NCBI RefSeq assembly: GCF_026130165.1
Contig: NZ_JAIHOM010000006.1
Location: 1-64,000, forward strand
Reading direction: 5' to 3'
Origin: Spirulina subsalsa FACHB-351
GTDB taxonomy: Bacteria > Cyanobacteriota > Cyanobacteriia > Cyanobacteriales > Spirulinaceae
DNA length: 64,000 bases
The notes under the pieces are model-generated. The model had not been told where the DNA came from, searched no databases, and saw nothing but the letters and a program-made list of their open reading frames with translations. Positions within the stretch are counted from its first letter, which is position 1; each line of letters starts with the position of its first letter. The translations under genes and the position numbers were made by a program. Below are positions 25,233 to 34,172 of this stretch, piece after piece.

Positions 25233-25501
25233 CTAGGGGGCAGTCAAGTCGGTGATGACATGGCTTAATACATGGGCTGTACTCTCCAAACTATAATACT
25301 GAATACACCTCTCCCTAGCACGATGACCCGCTAACTGAGCTTGATCGTAACTCGTCTGTGTGGGTTGGTTCATGGCTGAGTCATTAGATTGAGAACCCGG
25401 TGGGTTGTTACCACTGGCGTAACTCCCGTGTCAATTTTAGCCGCTAGATCGGTGAGTGAAACATTAATTTCTGGCCAAGTGCCTCCACTGCACCAATCCA
25501 T
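25233..25501 (-). pseudogene. Two overlapping small ORFs, possible gene remnant
   Basis: On the minus strand, a 43-codon ORF (ATG 25501 to TGA 25370; MDWCSGGTWPEINVSLTDLA...) overlaps by ATGA a 46-codon ORF (ATG 25373 to TAG 25233; MNQPTQTSYDQAQLAGHRAR...). Both look protein-like in composition. They may be two translationally coupled microproteins or one gene split by a frameshift; the second resembles the C-terminal tail of a glycosyltransferase only vaguely. I do not recognise a family. Confidence 0.3.
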
Positions 25502-25517
25502 CCCCCATAATAACCAA

Positions 25518-25551
25518 GGATCAATCTAATCGTTATGGATTAGATTGATCC
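25518..25551. repeat. Perfect 14-bp inverted repeat downstream of rpaA
   Basis: GGATCAATCTAATC (25518-25531) and GATTAGATTGATCC (25538-25551) pair perfectly around a 6-nt loop. It lies 76 bp beyond the rpaA stop on the minus strand and may be its terminator or processing site. No U-tract follows. Confidence 0.55.
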
Positions 25552-25626
25552 TCGTGCTTGATTCAACTGGGTGAATCGCTCAAAATTGCGGTGGTTTCGA
25601 CCAATTTCTCTGCCCGAGAAGTTGAC

Positions 25627-26370
25627 CTAAACCGCTTCCTCGGAATTGGCATCCACCGCGACTTGATCAGAACTTGGGAGTTCTAAACAATAACCCGCCC
25701 CATAAACCGTTTTAATGTATTGGGGATGACGAGGGTCCGGTTCGAGTTTCGTTCTCAAATGGCGAATATGAACCCGAATGGTTTCAATATCATCATTGGG
25801 ATCATATCCCCAAACTTCTTTGAGAATTTCACTGGGGGATACGGTTTGTCCGTGACGCTGGAGAAGGCAGTGTAATAACTCAAATTCCAAATGGGTGAGC
25901 TTGACGGTTTTGTTAAACCAAATCGCCTCAAATCGCTCTGGAATCAGGGTTAAAGGCCCATAATTGAGGATTTCAGAGTGTTTGGCAGCTTGAGGGATGC
26001 GGTCGGTTCGACGGAGTAAAGCCCGCACTCGTGCTAGCATTTCTTCGAGTTCAAAGGGCTTTGTCATATAGTCATCTGCACCAGCATTGAACCCACCCAC
26101 TTTATCTTGAGTTTGATCTAAAGCGGTGAGCATCAGGACTGGAATATCTGCTGTCCGTTCGTCTCGACGCAACCGTTGACAAACTGTGAAGCCATCAACT
26201 TTGGGGAGCATTAAGTCCAGCATAATCAAGTCAGGTTGTAGTTGAACGGCAAGGGCCTGACCTTTTACTCCATCACTGGCTAGATTTACGTCATAGCCAG
26301 CCATTTCTAAATTAATGGAGACAAGTTCTGAAATTGCGGGATCATCGTCAATGACCAAGATTCGGGGCAT
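25627..26370 (-). CDS. rpaA: Response regulator RpaA (OmpR family)
   Basis: The master output regulator of the cyanobacterial circadian clock (phosphorylated via SasA and dephosphorylated via CikA), also linked to phycobilisome energy transfer. The 247-residue protein has a receiver domain ([15 protein letters not shown], phospho-Asp in [26 protein letters not shown]) and a winged-helix domain ([64 protein letters not shown]). The linker [16 protein letters not shown]...[10 protein letters not shown] separates RpaA from the paralogue RpaB. It is monocistronic, with a 389-bp region upstream. Confidence 0.95.
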   Translation of the reverse strand: MPRILVIDDDPAISELVSINLEMAGYDVNLASDGVKGQALAVQLQPDLIMLDLMLPKVDGFTVCQRLRRDERTADIPVLMLTALDQTQDKVGGFNAGADDYMTKPFELEEMLARVRALLRRTDRIPQAAKHSEILNYGPLTLIPERFEAIWFNKTVKLTHLEFELLHCLLQRHGQTVSPSEILKEVWGYDPNDDIETIRVHIRHLRTKLEPDPRHPQYIKTVYGAGYCLELPSSDQVAVDANSEEAV

Positions 26371-26759
26371 GACCAGAGAGTGTTAGCTATTGCTGTATTT
26401 GTTGATTTGTTACGGTTCTCAAAGAACTGTAAGGGGTAGATTAAGAAATCTGTATTGATTATAAAGGGTAATTCTCAATTCAGTTGCACTCGGGGGAATT
26501 TTTTTGGTTGCCTTTATACAAAGGGGGGGCTTTGTCAAGGGGCGAATTGTTAAAGATTGCAACAGTTCGTTAACCCTTAGTAACTCTGGGTTTCAGGCAG
26601 GCTCAGTCCAGAAACTCAACCGGGGGAATCTGCGGAGGATTCCTCGGTTCGAGTTGTTCTTGACACCAGGAACATAATTTTGACCTTTATACTTTTATAA
26701 GATTTGTGAGAGGGTCATCCTTCTCTCTCCATATAGCTTTATTGAAATGAAGACAATTA
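26371..26759. other. Divergent promoter region between rpaA and an alpha/beta hydrolase gene
   Basis: This 389-bp region serves two divergent genes. It is AT-rich near the hydrolase start and includes a G-rich segment (agggggggctttgtcaagggg). TTGACA-like hexamers occur near 26660 and 26681, but I see no well-spaced -10 partner and cannot assign a promoter. No ORF is seen. Confidence 0.4.
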
Positions 26760-27869
26760 ATGATTGAATCTACTTATCAAGCGCCTTGGTATTTACGACA
26801 GGGATTAGTCCATACCCTCTGGGCGAGTCGGTGGTATGGGAGACAATGGGAGGAGCAGGGAGAACAGGCGGCTTGGCTGCGGAATTTTCCGCCCATGAAT
26901 TGGCGAGAACAGGTGTTTAGGGGGGCGGATGATGTGCCGTTGTGGGGGGTGTGGAGTTGTCCCCCTCGGGCGAAGGGGACGCTGATTATCACCTATGGGA
27001 TTACGGGGACAGTAGAACAGGCCTGGTATGCTCAGACCTTGGCGCGCAAGGCCTATCAACAGGGTTGGGCGGTTCTGCTGTATGATTGGCGGTTTCATGG
27101 TAAGACGGCGAAACTGTCTGGGGTGCCTTGTTCTGATGGTTGGCGGGAAGGTTGGGATCAGGTGCGACTGGCGGAACAGTTGGTGGAGTTGGGTTGTCCT
27201 CCTTTTGTGGGTTTGGTGGGGTTTTCTTTGGGGGGACAGTTGGCGTTGTGGGGTTTGAAGGCGGCTCAGTTGGACCAAAGCTCGTTAATTCGCTTTGGGG
27301 CGGTTTTATGTCCGGCGTTAGAGTCGAATCGTTCTCTGACTTGGCTACAAACGACGTGGGTGGGACGCAGGATTGAGCGGGTGTTAACCCAGGAGTTAAG
27401 GACTTTTGTGGCCGAGCAGTGTGCTTTTTACGACCGGGTAGGCGATCGCCTGCCAGAACACCTGTCGCCGGAAGTCGTGAACCGTATTGATTCCATCATG
27501 GGCTTTGATCGGGAAATTGTTATTAATTATTACGGGTTTCCCTCGGTGAGGGATTACTATGAACAAACAAGTGCTTTGTACCTGCTCGATCAAATTCAAC
27601 AACCTTATTTAGTAATTTATGCGGCCGATGATCCTATGTTTGAGCCGGGTTTAGTCCCGGAGATGGAGGAGCGCATGGCAGGGCATCCGGCGGGGACATT
27701 GTTGCTCACCGCTCACGGAGGCCATCTAGGTCATCTGACCCATCCCACCAGACAAGAGGACGAGTTTTGGGGGTTGAATCGCTTGTTAGAATTTGCCCAA
27801 CACCAATGGGAGCAGCAAGTTGGACAAGGAGGATCACCCTATCAGTTAACCGCCAGCACCCTGCTCTGA
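26760..27869 (+). CDS. Alpha/beta hydrolase (YheT-like)
   Basis: A 369-residue serine hydrolase of the YheT/ABHD1-type group. The nucleophile elbow is GFSLGGQ (~residue 152), the acid is in YAADDPMFEPG and the catalytic His in HGGHLGHL near the end. The oxyanion region TLIITYGITGTVEQAWYAQTL precedes it. It probably acts on a lipid or ester; the substrate cannot be deduced. The N-terminal ~60 residues form a helical cap. It is separated from the next gene by STRR heptamers. Confidence 0.88.
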   Translation: MIESTYQAPWYLRQGLVHTLWASRWYGRQWEEQGEQAAWLRNFPPMNWREQVFRGADDVPLWGVWSCPPRAKGTLIITYGITGTVEQAWYAQTLARKAYQQGWAVLLYDWRFHGKTAKLSGVPCSDGWREGWDQVRLAEQLVELGCPPFVGLVGFSLGGQLALWGLKAAQLDQSSLIRFGAVLCPALESNRSLTWLQTTWVGRRIERVLTQELRTFVAEQCAFYDRVGDRLPEHLSPEVVNRIDSIMGFDREIVINYYGFPSVRDYYEQTSALYLLDQIQQPYLVIYAADDPMFEPGLVPEMEERMAGHPAGTLLLTAHGGHLGHLTHPTRQEDEFWGLNRLLEFAQHQWEQQVGQGGSPYQLTASTLL

Positions 27870-27978
27870 AGAGACGGCGCTTCATGCCTCCATCTTCAGA
27901 TACCTGAACCAGCCTAAGTCCTATCAGGTCTTAGTTCGATTCCCTACTCAAGCCCTGCAAAATTCTGAAATCTCCGGC

Positions 27979-28012
27979 ACTGATTACTGATTACTGATTA
28001 CTGATTACTGAA
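27979..28012. repeat. gattact heptamer tandem repeat
   Basis: About four and a half consecutive copies of the heptamer gattact lie directly upstream of the PEP-synthase-like gene, leaving only seven bases to its ATG. The repeat therefore occupies the expected ribosome binding site. Confidence 0.85.
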
Positions 28013-28019
28013 ATGTGGC

Positions 28020-30383
28020 ATGGGCAAGTTTTACTGGCTTGAGGAAATTGAGCCAACTGAGGTGAATTTAGTCGGGGAAAAAGCCCTCGCCCTGAGTCAA
28101 TTGGGACGTTTGGGCTATCCTATTGTGCCGGGTTTTGTGATTCCCTCCACGACACTCAAGGCTTTTTTAAAACGTCTCGGAGAATCGGAACCCCTGTTAG
28201 TGGATTTAGCCGATTCTTCTCTCTATGTGGATGTGGATGATTACCAAGCCTTGCAAACATTGACCCGCCATATTCGGGTGGCCATTTCAAGCACCCCTTT
28301 AGAACCGGATTGGTTAGAGGATTTGAGTCAAGAAATCAAGAAGTTGGGGACTCCGACCTTGATTATTCGTCCTTCGGTGACGCTTCCTCAAAAGCGGGAG
28401 GAACACCTACATGGGGTGTTAATGGCTCAAGTTTGTAATAATGATCCCAAGGTTTTGGAAGGGGCGATTAAGCAATTATGGGCGGATTTGTTCTCGGCGA
28501 AAAGTTTGTTCTATCGGCAACGAATGGCGATCGCACGTTTACCCATTCACTGTGCCTTATTAGTCCAACCCCTCTCCAATGTGGTAGCCTCCGGCACTCT
28601 CACCACTGATGAGCAAACCTGGTCTATCCAATCGAGTTGGGGATTAGGACAGAGTTGGGTAAGGGGAGAAGTCGATCCCGATACCTATTCCATTAAAGCC
28701 AGTCAAGGCATCTTAAGCGCTAAACACCTCGGCCATAAAACCCGAGCCTATGAGATTTTAGCCCAATCGGACGGCCGGGCTAACCCCTTAGATGTCATTG
28801 CCCTTACAGAAGCCCAACAAAATGACTATGCCTTAGACCAGCAAAACCTACAGGACTTAATTGAACTGTCTCGTCGTCTTTTGGAGGAAGGAAAACAGCA
28901 TTTCTCCCTGGAATGGATTCTCTGTTCTGAGTCGGACAAGTTACAGTTATACCTGACTCAATTCACCCCAGAACGCACTCCCTATTATCGCCCTCCTCCT
29001 CTGGTAATGGAACAGTCCCCCGTTTTAGTGACAGGGATACCTGCATCTCCGGGGCGGGTGATTGCTCCGGCGATGGTGATTTTAGGGAATCAAAAACCGC
29101 GACCCCAAATTCCCCCCGGTTCTATTTTAGTGACTCAGGGGTTAACCTCAGATTGGTTGCCCCTGCTTCAGCATTCCATCGGCATTGTGCTAGAAATGGG
29201 AGGAATGACCAGTCATGGGGCCATTATGGCCCGAGAATTAGGCATTCCCGCCTTAGTGGGGGCTGCCCATGCCACCCAGCAGATTCAAACGGGAGAATTA
29301 ATCCTCTTAGATGCCACTCGGGGTGAGGTGTCTCGCTATACGGGAATATCTGACCCCCTAGAGGAGCAGGAAGACCGAATGACCCCGGCACATTCCCCCT
29401 CCCCTTCTTTTGTTCCGCCCTTTCCAAGAGGAGCTAGGGGGGATACTGCCCCAGCGCCTGAAGAGTTGGACGAGGCGGAAAATGACTGGCTGGGAACGCA
29501 ATTGTGGGCGAGTATCAGTCAACCGGATTTAGCTGAAGAAGTTGCACAAGGTCGGGTGGATGGGGTGGGTTTGTTGCGCGCTGAGATGATGATGCTGGGG
29601 TTGCTCCATCAAAAATCTTTAGCCCAGTGGTTGGAAGATCCCCAGGCCTTAGTGGATGGCATTCGTCAACGTTTAGAACAGTTTGCAGTGGCCTTTATGC
29701 CCCGTCCGATTTTTTACCGCACGACGGACTGGCGTTTCCCAGAATATCCGGCATTAGGGGAGAATTGGTCTGAGGGGGTAAATCCTTTAATGGGGTTACG
29801 GGGAACCTATCACTATCAATTTCATCCGGCCTTGTTTGAGGCGGAATTAAAGGCATTACAGGCGATTCAGGGACGTTATGGGAATTTTCGGGTGATTTTG
29901 CCGTTTGTGCGCAGTGTGGCGGAATTTCGGTACTGTCGCGATCGCCTGGTGGAGATGGGATTATTGCGATCGCCAACCTTCCAACTTTGGATCATGGCCG
30001 AAGTGCCGTCGGTATTATTCCTCCTACGGGACTATATTGAGGCCGGAGTCCAAGGGATTGCCATTGGCACCAATGATTTAAGCCAGTTACTGCTAGGAGT
30101 AGACCGGGAAAACCCTCCACTCGCCCGGTTTTATGATCAAGATGCCACAGCCTTAAAAAGGATGCTACAACAGTTAATCACCCAAGCCCAAACCTATCAG
30201 ATTCCCTGTTCTATTTGTGGGCAAGGGGTGTTAGAAATTCCGGACTTAGTGGATCATTTAGTGGAATGGGGAGTGACCGCTATTTCCGTAGAACCCCATG
30301 CCCTAGAGTCCACTTATCAAACCCTAGCCCGGGCCGAAAAACGTTTACTCTTAGCGGCTGCCCGGTTGAAAATGGACGGGTAG
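28020..30383 (+). CDS. Phosphoenolpyruvate synthase-like (PEP-utilising) enzyme
   Basis: A 787-residue three-part enzyme: an N-terminal PPDK/ATP-binding domain (LVGEKALALSQLGRLGYPIVPGFVI; WSIQSSWGLGQSWVRGEVDPD), a swivelling phosphohistidine domain with catalytic His in GGMTSHGAIMARELGIPALVG, and a C-terminal PEP-binding barrel (GLLRAEMMMLG, NPLMGLRGTYHY, GIAIGTNDLSQLLLGVDRENP, SICGQG). PEP synthase converts pyruvate + ATP to PEP + AMP + Pi. Divergence from canonical PpsA in the ATP domain leaves the true substrate open. The linker (~435-480) contains an in-frame copy of a dispersed DNA repeat. Confidence 0.85.
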   Translation: MGKFYWLEEIEPTEVNLVGEKALALSQLGRLGYPIVPGFVIPSTTLKAFLKRLGESEPLLVDLADSSLYVDVDDYQALQTLTRHIRVAISSTPLEPDWLEDLSQEIKKLGTPTLIIRPSVTLPQKREEHLHGVLMAQVCNNDPKVLEGAIKQLWADLFSAKSLFYRQRMAIARLPIHCALLVQPLSNVVASGTLTTDEQTWSIQSSWGLGQSWVRGEVDPDTYSIKASQGILSAKHLGHKTRAYEILAQSDGRANPLDVIALTEAQQNDYALDQQNLQDLIELSRRLLEEGKQHFSLEWILCSESDKLQLYLTQFTPERTPYYRPPPLVMEQSPVLVTGIPASPGRVIAPAMVILGNQKPRPQIPPGSILVTQGLTSDWLPLLQHSIGIVLEMGGMTSHGAIMARELGIPALVGAAHATQQIQTGELILLDATRGEVSRYTGISDPLEEQEDRMTPAHSPSPSFVPPFPRGARGDTAPAPEELDEAENDWLGTQLWASISQPDLAEEVAQGRVDGVGLLRAEMMMLGLLHQKSLAQWLEDPQALVDGIRQRLEQFAVAFMPRPIFYRTTDWRFPEYPALGENWSEGVNPLMGLRGTYHYQFHPALFEAELKALQAIQGRYGNFRVILPFVRSVAEFRYCRDRLVEMGLLRSPTFQLWIMAEVPSVLFLLRDYIEAGVQGIAIGTNDLSQLLLGVDRENPPLARFYDQDATALKRMLQQLITQAQTYQIPCSICGQGVLEIPDLVDHLVEWGVTAISVEPHALESTYQTLARAEKRLLLAAARLKMDG

Positions 30384-30570
30384 GGTGTAATAGGGAATGG
30401 GCAATCTTAACTTGTCAAGGTCAGGGAATGGGAAATAGGGAATCGGGGGAGCGGGGCTTAGATCCCCTGAACAAGCAAAAGATACAGTAAGGTATTATGG
30501 GCAGAACTGAGCCCAAGTTCGCTAAACTCGACTAGATAGCCGTGATCCCTGTCGTTTCCTCACAAAACTC

Positions 30571-31614
30571 ATGACTGAACTGTACACTGCGTTCACGCTC
30601 TTTTTGAGCTTATTGGTAGAAGCTCTACCGTTTCTGCTGTTGGGGGTTCTGCTCTCCAGTGCTTTACTTTTTTTCATCGATGAACGCCAGTTAGTGGCCA
30701 AAATGCCCCGTAATCCCTTATTAGGGGCTTTATTTGGCAGTTGTGCCGGTTTTCTATTTCCGGTCTGTGAATGTGGTAATGTTCCCGTCGCTCGTCGTCT
30801 TTTAACTCAAGGGGCCCCCACTTCAGTAGCCATTGGGTTTTTGCTAGCCGCCCCGACGATTAACCCCATTGTGATGTGGTCTACTTGGGCGGCCTTTCCC
30901 CATCAGCCGGGGATGGTATTTTGGCGAATTCTCTTCTCGTTGATTATTGCCACCATTGTGGGCTGTGTATTTAGCTTTCAGAAAGATCCCTGGCCCCTCA
31001 TGCAGCCGGATTTAGCCAAGCGGGTGATGAATCAACGGGCGAATCAAACCTCAACGAGTTCGGCCCTCTGGACAAAACCGGATCCCCTGCCGACGTTATT
31101 ACAATCCGGGACATTTTTATTAGGTGAGGGATCCGAACCGGTGCGCTTGGATGATGCGGCCACCGGAGCAGTTGCCTTGCCTTATCAGAAAGCCTTTCAA
31201 CGCTTTTCTCGCCACAGAGTCCGCCTGTTTTTAAACAATATTGTCCAAGAAATGCGGGAACTTGGGGCAATGTTAGTCTTGGGAAGTGCCACAGCGGCCG
31301 CGATTCAGGTGTTGGCCCCTCGGGAGTTGGTGCTGAGTTTAGGTCAGGGTCCGGTGACTTCGATTTTAGCCATGATGTTATTGGCGGCGTTGGTGTCCAT
31401 TTGTTCGACGGTTGACGCTTTCTTTGTTTTAGCCTTTGCTTCTACCTTTACTACGGGGTCCCTCCTAGCCTTTTTAGTCTTTGGCCCCATGATTGACATT
31501 AAAGCCATTGGCTTGATGATCTCGATTTTTAAACCCAAGGTGATCCTTTATTTATTTGCGATCGCCGCTCAACTCACCCTCATCCTTACCTTGTCTTATA
31601 GTTACTTCTTCTAA
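30571..31614 (+). CDS. Permease of the YraQ/DUF318 family
   Basis: A 347-residue membrane protein with eight or so helices. The family motif is FPVCECGNVPVARRLLTQGAPTSVAIGFLLAAPTINPIVMWSTWAAF (ending at ~residue 110), and the second half repeats the theme (SICSTVDAFFVLAFASTFTTGSLLAFLVFGPMIDIKAI). Relatives include ArsP, an efflux permease for organoarsenicals, but most members are unassigned. It is the first gene of a three-gene unit, 5 bp ahead of its TIGR03943 partner, a pairing conserved in other bacteria. Confidence 0.88.
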   Translation: MTELYTAFTLFLSLLVEALPFLLLGVLLSSALLFFIDERQLVAKMPRNPLLGALFGSCAGFLFPVCECGNVPVARRLLTQGAPTSVAIGFLLAAPTINPIVMWSTWAAFPHQPGMVFWRILFSLIIATIVGCVFSFQKDPWPLMQPDLAKRVMNQRANQTSTSSALWTKPDPLPTLLQSGTFLLGEGSEPVRLDDAATGAVALPYQKAFQRFSRHRVRLFLNNIVQEMRELGAMLVLGSATAAAIQVLAPRELVLSLGQGPVTSILAMMLLAALVSICSTVDAFFVLAFASTFTTGSLLAFLVFGPMIDIKAIGLMISIFKPKVILYLFAIAAQLTLILTLSYSYFF

Positions 31615-31619
31615 CACTC

Positions 31620-32453
31620 ATGAAGACCTTTAAACGAGTTCGCCTCCAATGGCGTTCCCATCCTCTCTGGAGTCGATACATCTCCCCTCTGGGCAAGATG
31701 TATCTTAACGTGGTTCCGTGGTTAGATATCTTAACCATGCTGGCCTGGGGGGTACTCTTCCTCAAGTATTTTGTGATTGGTCGCCTCCAACTGCTCATCC
31801 ACCCCAACTATTTCGCACTGGTTTTAGTCGCAGGCATCGTCCTAGTAGTCCTCGCTGGGGTCAATACTTGGAATCAACTGGCTGAAAAACAGGGAAAAAT
31901 CCCCCCCCTCACGGCCGCCGAAACCCAACACTTAACCCTCTTTCCTCCCGGTATCGGAACCGGTTTACTCTTAATTGTTGCCCTGTCGGGTTTTATTATT
32001 CCCCCCAAAATCCTCGCTAGTGATGCAGCCTTACAACGGGGGCTAAGTGAAACCCTCCCCTACACCCGCACCGAAGCCCAAACCTTTTACAGTGCCATTA
32101 AACCTGAAGAACGCTCCCTCTTAGATTGGGTGCGCACCTTTAACGCCTATCCTGAACCCGATGCCTACCGAGGACAACCCGCCAATGTAACCGGATTTGT
32201 GGTTCATTCCCCCACCCTGAGCAATGAATATATCCTAATCTCCCGTTTTGTCATCACCTGCTGCGCGGTGGATGCCTACCCCGTGGGTTTACCCGTCAAA
32301 CTCCCCCCCGGCACCCCACGCTATGAACAAGATATCTGGTTAGAAATTCAAGGGGAAATGAGTACCGAAACCTTTGGCGAACACCGTCAACTGGTCATTG
32401 CGGCTAAAACCATTGAACAAATTCCCACCCCTAGTAATCCTTACGAGTTCTGA
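31620..32453 (+). CDS. TIGR03943 (DUF1980) putative permease partner
   Basis: A 277-residue protein with an N-terminal membrane region (helices near 35-50, 60-80 and 112-125) and a C-terminal soluble domain holding VTGFVVHSPTLSNEYILISRFVITCCAVDAYPVGLPV. The CC pair and the RF-x-I-T-C-C-A-x-D-A motif define the family and may bind metal. It is always found with YraQ-type permeases, as here, so the two likely form one transporter. The cargo is unknown. Confidence 0.88.
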   Translation: MKTFKRVRLQWRSHPLWSRYISPLGKMYLNVVPWLDILTMLAWGVLFLKYFVIGRLQLLIHPNYFALVLVAGIVLVVLAGVNTWNQLAEKQGKIPPLTAAETQHLTLFPPGIGTGLLLIVALSGFIIPPKILASDAALQRGLSETLPYTRTEAQTFYSAIKPEERSLLDWVRTFNAYPEPDAYRGQPANVTGFVVHSPTLSNEYILISRFVITCCAVDAYPVGLPVKLPPGTPRYEQDIWLEIQGEMSTETFGEHRQLVIAAKTIEQIPTPSNPYEF

Positions 32454-32465
32454 GGAGTCAATCTT

Positions 32466-34019
32466 ATGACTATTCCCAATCGTTATCCCGTTCTTTATCC
32501 CATTGACCGCATTTCCTTGGGGTTAATGACCCTGTTTTCTGTGGTGATTGGGCTGTTAATTTTAGGCGGTAGTTTTTGTACAGGCGAGCGCTGCCTCTTT
32601 CACACTGGCCCCCGGGTGAATCAATTCTCTTGGGAAAACCGCGTGATTGACTACCGAGATCAAGCTTTTATCTTGGGGTTTAATCGCCCCATGGATCAAG
32701 AAAGTGTTGAAGAAAACATCAAGATAACCATTCCCGATCAACCTGATGTAAAGAACCCGCTGCCCGGAAAAACCAGTTGGGCCGGACGACGGATGGCCTA
32801 CACCTTAGATTTTCCGGCACCCTACGGGACAAAATACCGTTTTGAACTGGAAAACGCCCAAGAACGCTTTATCAATCAACAGCAAGAGGGGGCTGCCATT
32901 CAACCTTATCAAGCCGAATTCCGTACCCCTGACCGGGCCTTGGCTTATATTGGGCTAGAAGGGGCGGAACGGGGGCGTTTGGTCATTTTTGACTTCACCA
33001 CTCAAGAAAAGCGGATCATCACGCCAGAACAGTTGGTTGTCACCGAATTTAGAATTGATCGCGATCGCGCCCAGATTGTTTTTAGCGCCGTAGAACGCAA
33101 TAGCACCCGAGAGGGAATTCTCGACCAACAAATCTACCGGGTGAATACCGGACTCACCCGAGAAAAATCCGGCTTTCAAACCGGAAAAGACATCGGCAAA
33201 ATTGATTTAATTCTGGACAATGAGGGCTACAACAACCTCAAATTTGACCTTTCCGAAGACGGGGAACTGCTCGCAGTGCAACGAGTAAACAAAGAAGATC
33301 CCGCCGATTTTGGCCTATGGGTTATACAAGATGGCAAACAACCTAAACCCCTGAAAAATGAACCCGGTGGGTTGTTTCTGATTGCCCCAGACAATGAAAC
33401 CATTGCCAGCACCCAAGGAGAAGGGATTGCCATACTTTCCTTAGAACCTGCCGCCCAACCCCTTGACTTTTTAGCCCAATTTGGCATGGTGTTAGGGTTC
33501 TCCCCCGATGGTCGATCGGCCGCTATGGTAGATTTTAATAAAAATAACCCCGATTTGCTCTATACCCGCTCTCTTTATTTGGTCAACAATCAGGGCGTGC
33601 AAGAAAAAATCTTTGATACTCAAGGCTCTATTCTCGATTGTCAGTTTCAGGCCAAAGGTGAACAGATGTTTTGTCTCATGACTAATTTAGTGGAGGATAC
33701 GGAATATATAGAACAGCCTTACATTGCTATGGTCGATGTCAGAGAGAAAAAAGTCGCGCCCTTGATTACCTTGCCGAAATATCAAGACATCAACATCAGT
33801 TTAGCTCCTGATGGCTTAGGGTTACTCTTTGACCAAATCCGCACCGATCCCACCAATGAGCAAGAAAGTTTCTTAAAAACCAGTTCAGGAGAGGCGTTAC
33901 TCGATGGGCAAATTTGGTTATTAATTCCCCCTCGTTCTTTACCGGAGCAGGGTCAAGGGACTTCTCCTCAGTTGGAAGAGTTGCCGTTTGTTGGTTTTCA
34001 GCCTCGATGGTTCCCCTAA
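32466..34019 (+). CDS. Membrane-anchored protein with Ig-like and beta-propeller repeats
   Basis: A 517-residue protein: a single N-terminal membrane anchor (~18-38, LGLMTLFSVVIGLLILGG), an Ig-like domain (~55-155: VIDYRDQAFILGFNRPMDQESVEENIKI...TKYRFELEN, Big_5-like), then TolB/WD40-like propeller blades (LSEDGELLAVQR, LIAPDNETIASTQGEG, FSPDGRSAAMVD, LAPDGLGLLFDQ). It starts 12 bp after the TIGR03943 gene, so it belongs to that operon and probably acts outside the cytoplasmic membrane with the permease. I do not know a named function. Confidence 0.75.
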   Translation: MTIPNRYPVLYPIDRISLGLMTLFSVVIGLLILGGSFCTGERCLFHTGPRVNQFSWENRVIDYRDQAFILGFNRPMDQESVEENIKITIPDQPDVKNPLPGKTSWAGRRMAYTLDFPAPYGTKYRFELENAQERFINQQQEGAAIQPYQAEFRTPDRALAYIGLEGAERGRLVIFDFTTQEKRIITPEQLVVTEFRIDRDRAQIVFSAVERNSTREGILDQQIYRVNTGLTREKSGFQTGKDIGKIDLILDNEGYNNLKFDLSEDGELLAVQRVNKEDPADFGLWVIQDGKQPKPLKNEPGGLFLIAPDNETIASTQGEGIAILSLEPAAQPLDFLAQFGMVLGFSPDGRSAAMVDFNKNNPDLLYTRSLYLVNNQGVQEKIFDTQGSILDCQFQAKGEQMFCLMTNLVEDTEYIEQPYIAMVDVREKKVAPLITLPKYQDINISLAPDGLGLLFDQIRTDPTNEQESFLKTSSGEALLDGQIWLLIPPRSLPEQGQGTSPQLEELPFVGFQPRWFP

Positions 34020-34058
34020 AATAGGGTCTGCTGAATAACTTGGGGAGTTGGGAGCGGG

Positions 34059-34112
34059 GAATTGATAATTGATAATTGATAATTGACAATTGACAATTAT
34101 TTCCGATTCCCG
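34059..34112. repeat. gataatt/gacaatt STRR heptamers
   Basis: Several heptamers of gataatt and gacaatt are followed by ttcccga units. They fill the gap between the convergent propeller-protein and GGDEF-EAL genes, next to a dispersed element. A partial MITE end (TCTGCTGAATAACT) occurs at 34025-34040. Confidence 0.85.
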
Positions 34113-34121
34113 ATTCCCGAT

Positions 34122-34152
34122 TGGGCGCCCAAGCGCAACTACGAACCTGATT
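34122..34152 (+). repeat. GCGCAACTACGAACC-type dispersed element (copy)
   Basis: TGGGCGCCCAAGCGCAACTACGAACCTGATT matches 63640-63670 almost exactly. It is flanked by gattccc/gactccc repeats at both sites. Confidence 0.75.
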
Positions 34153-34172
34153 CCTGACTCCCGATTCCCTAA

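Noticed and set aside
25627-26370. Assignment of this regulator as RpaB
   Set aside because: The receiver start ([26 protein letters not shown]) and the linker [16 protein letters not shown] are those of RpaA.
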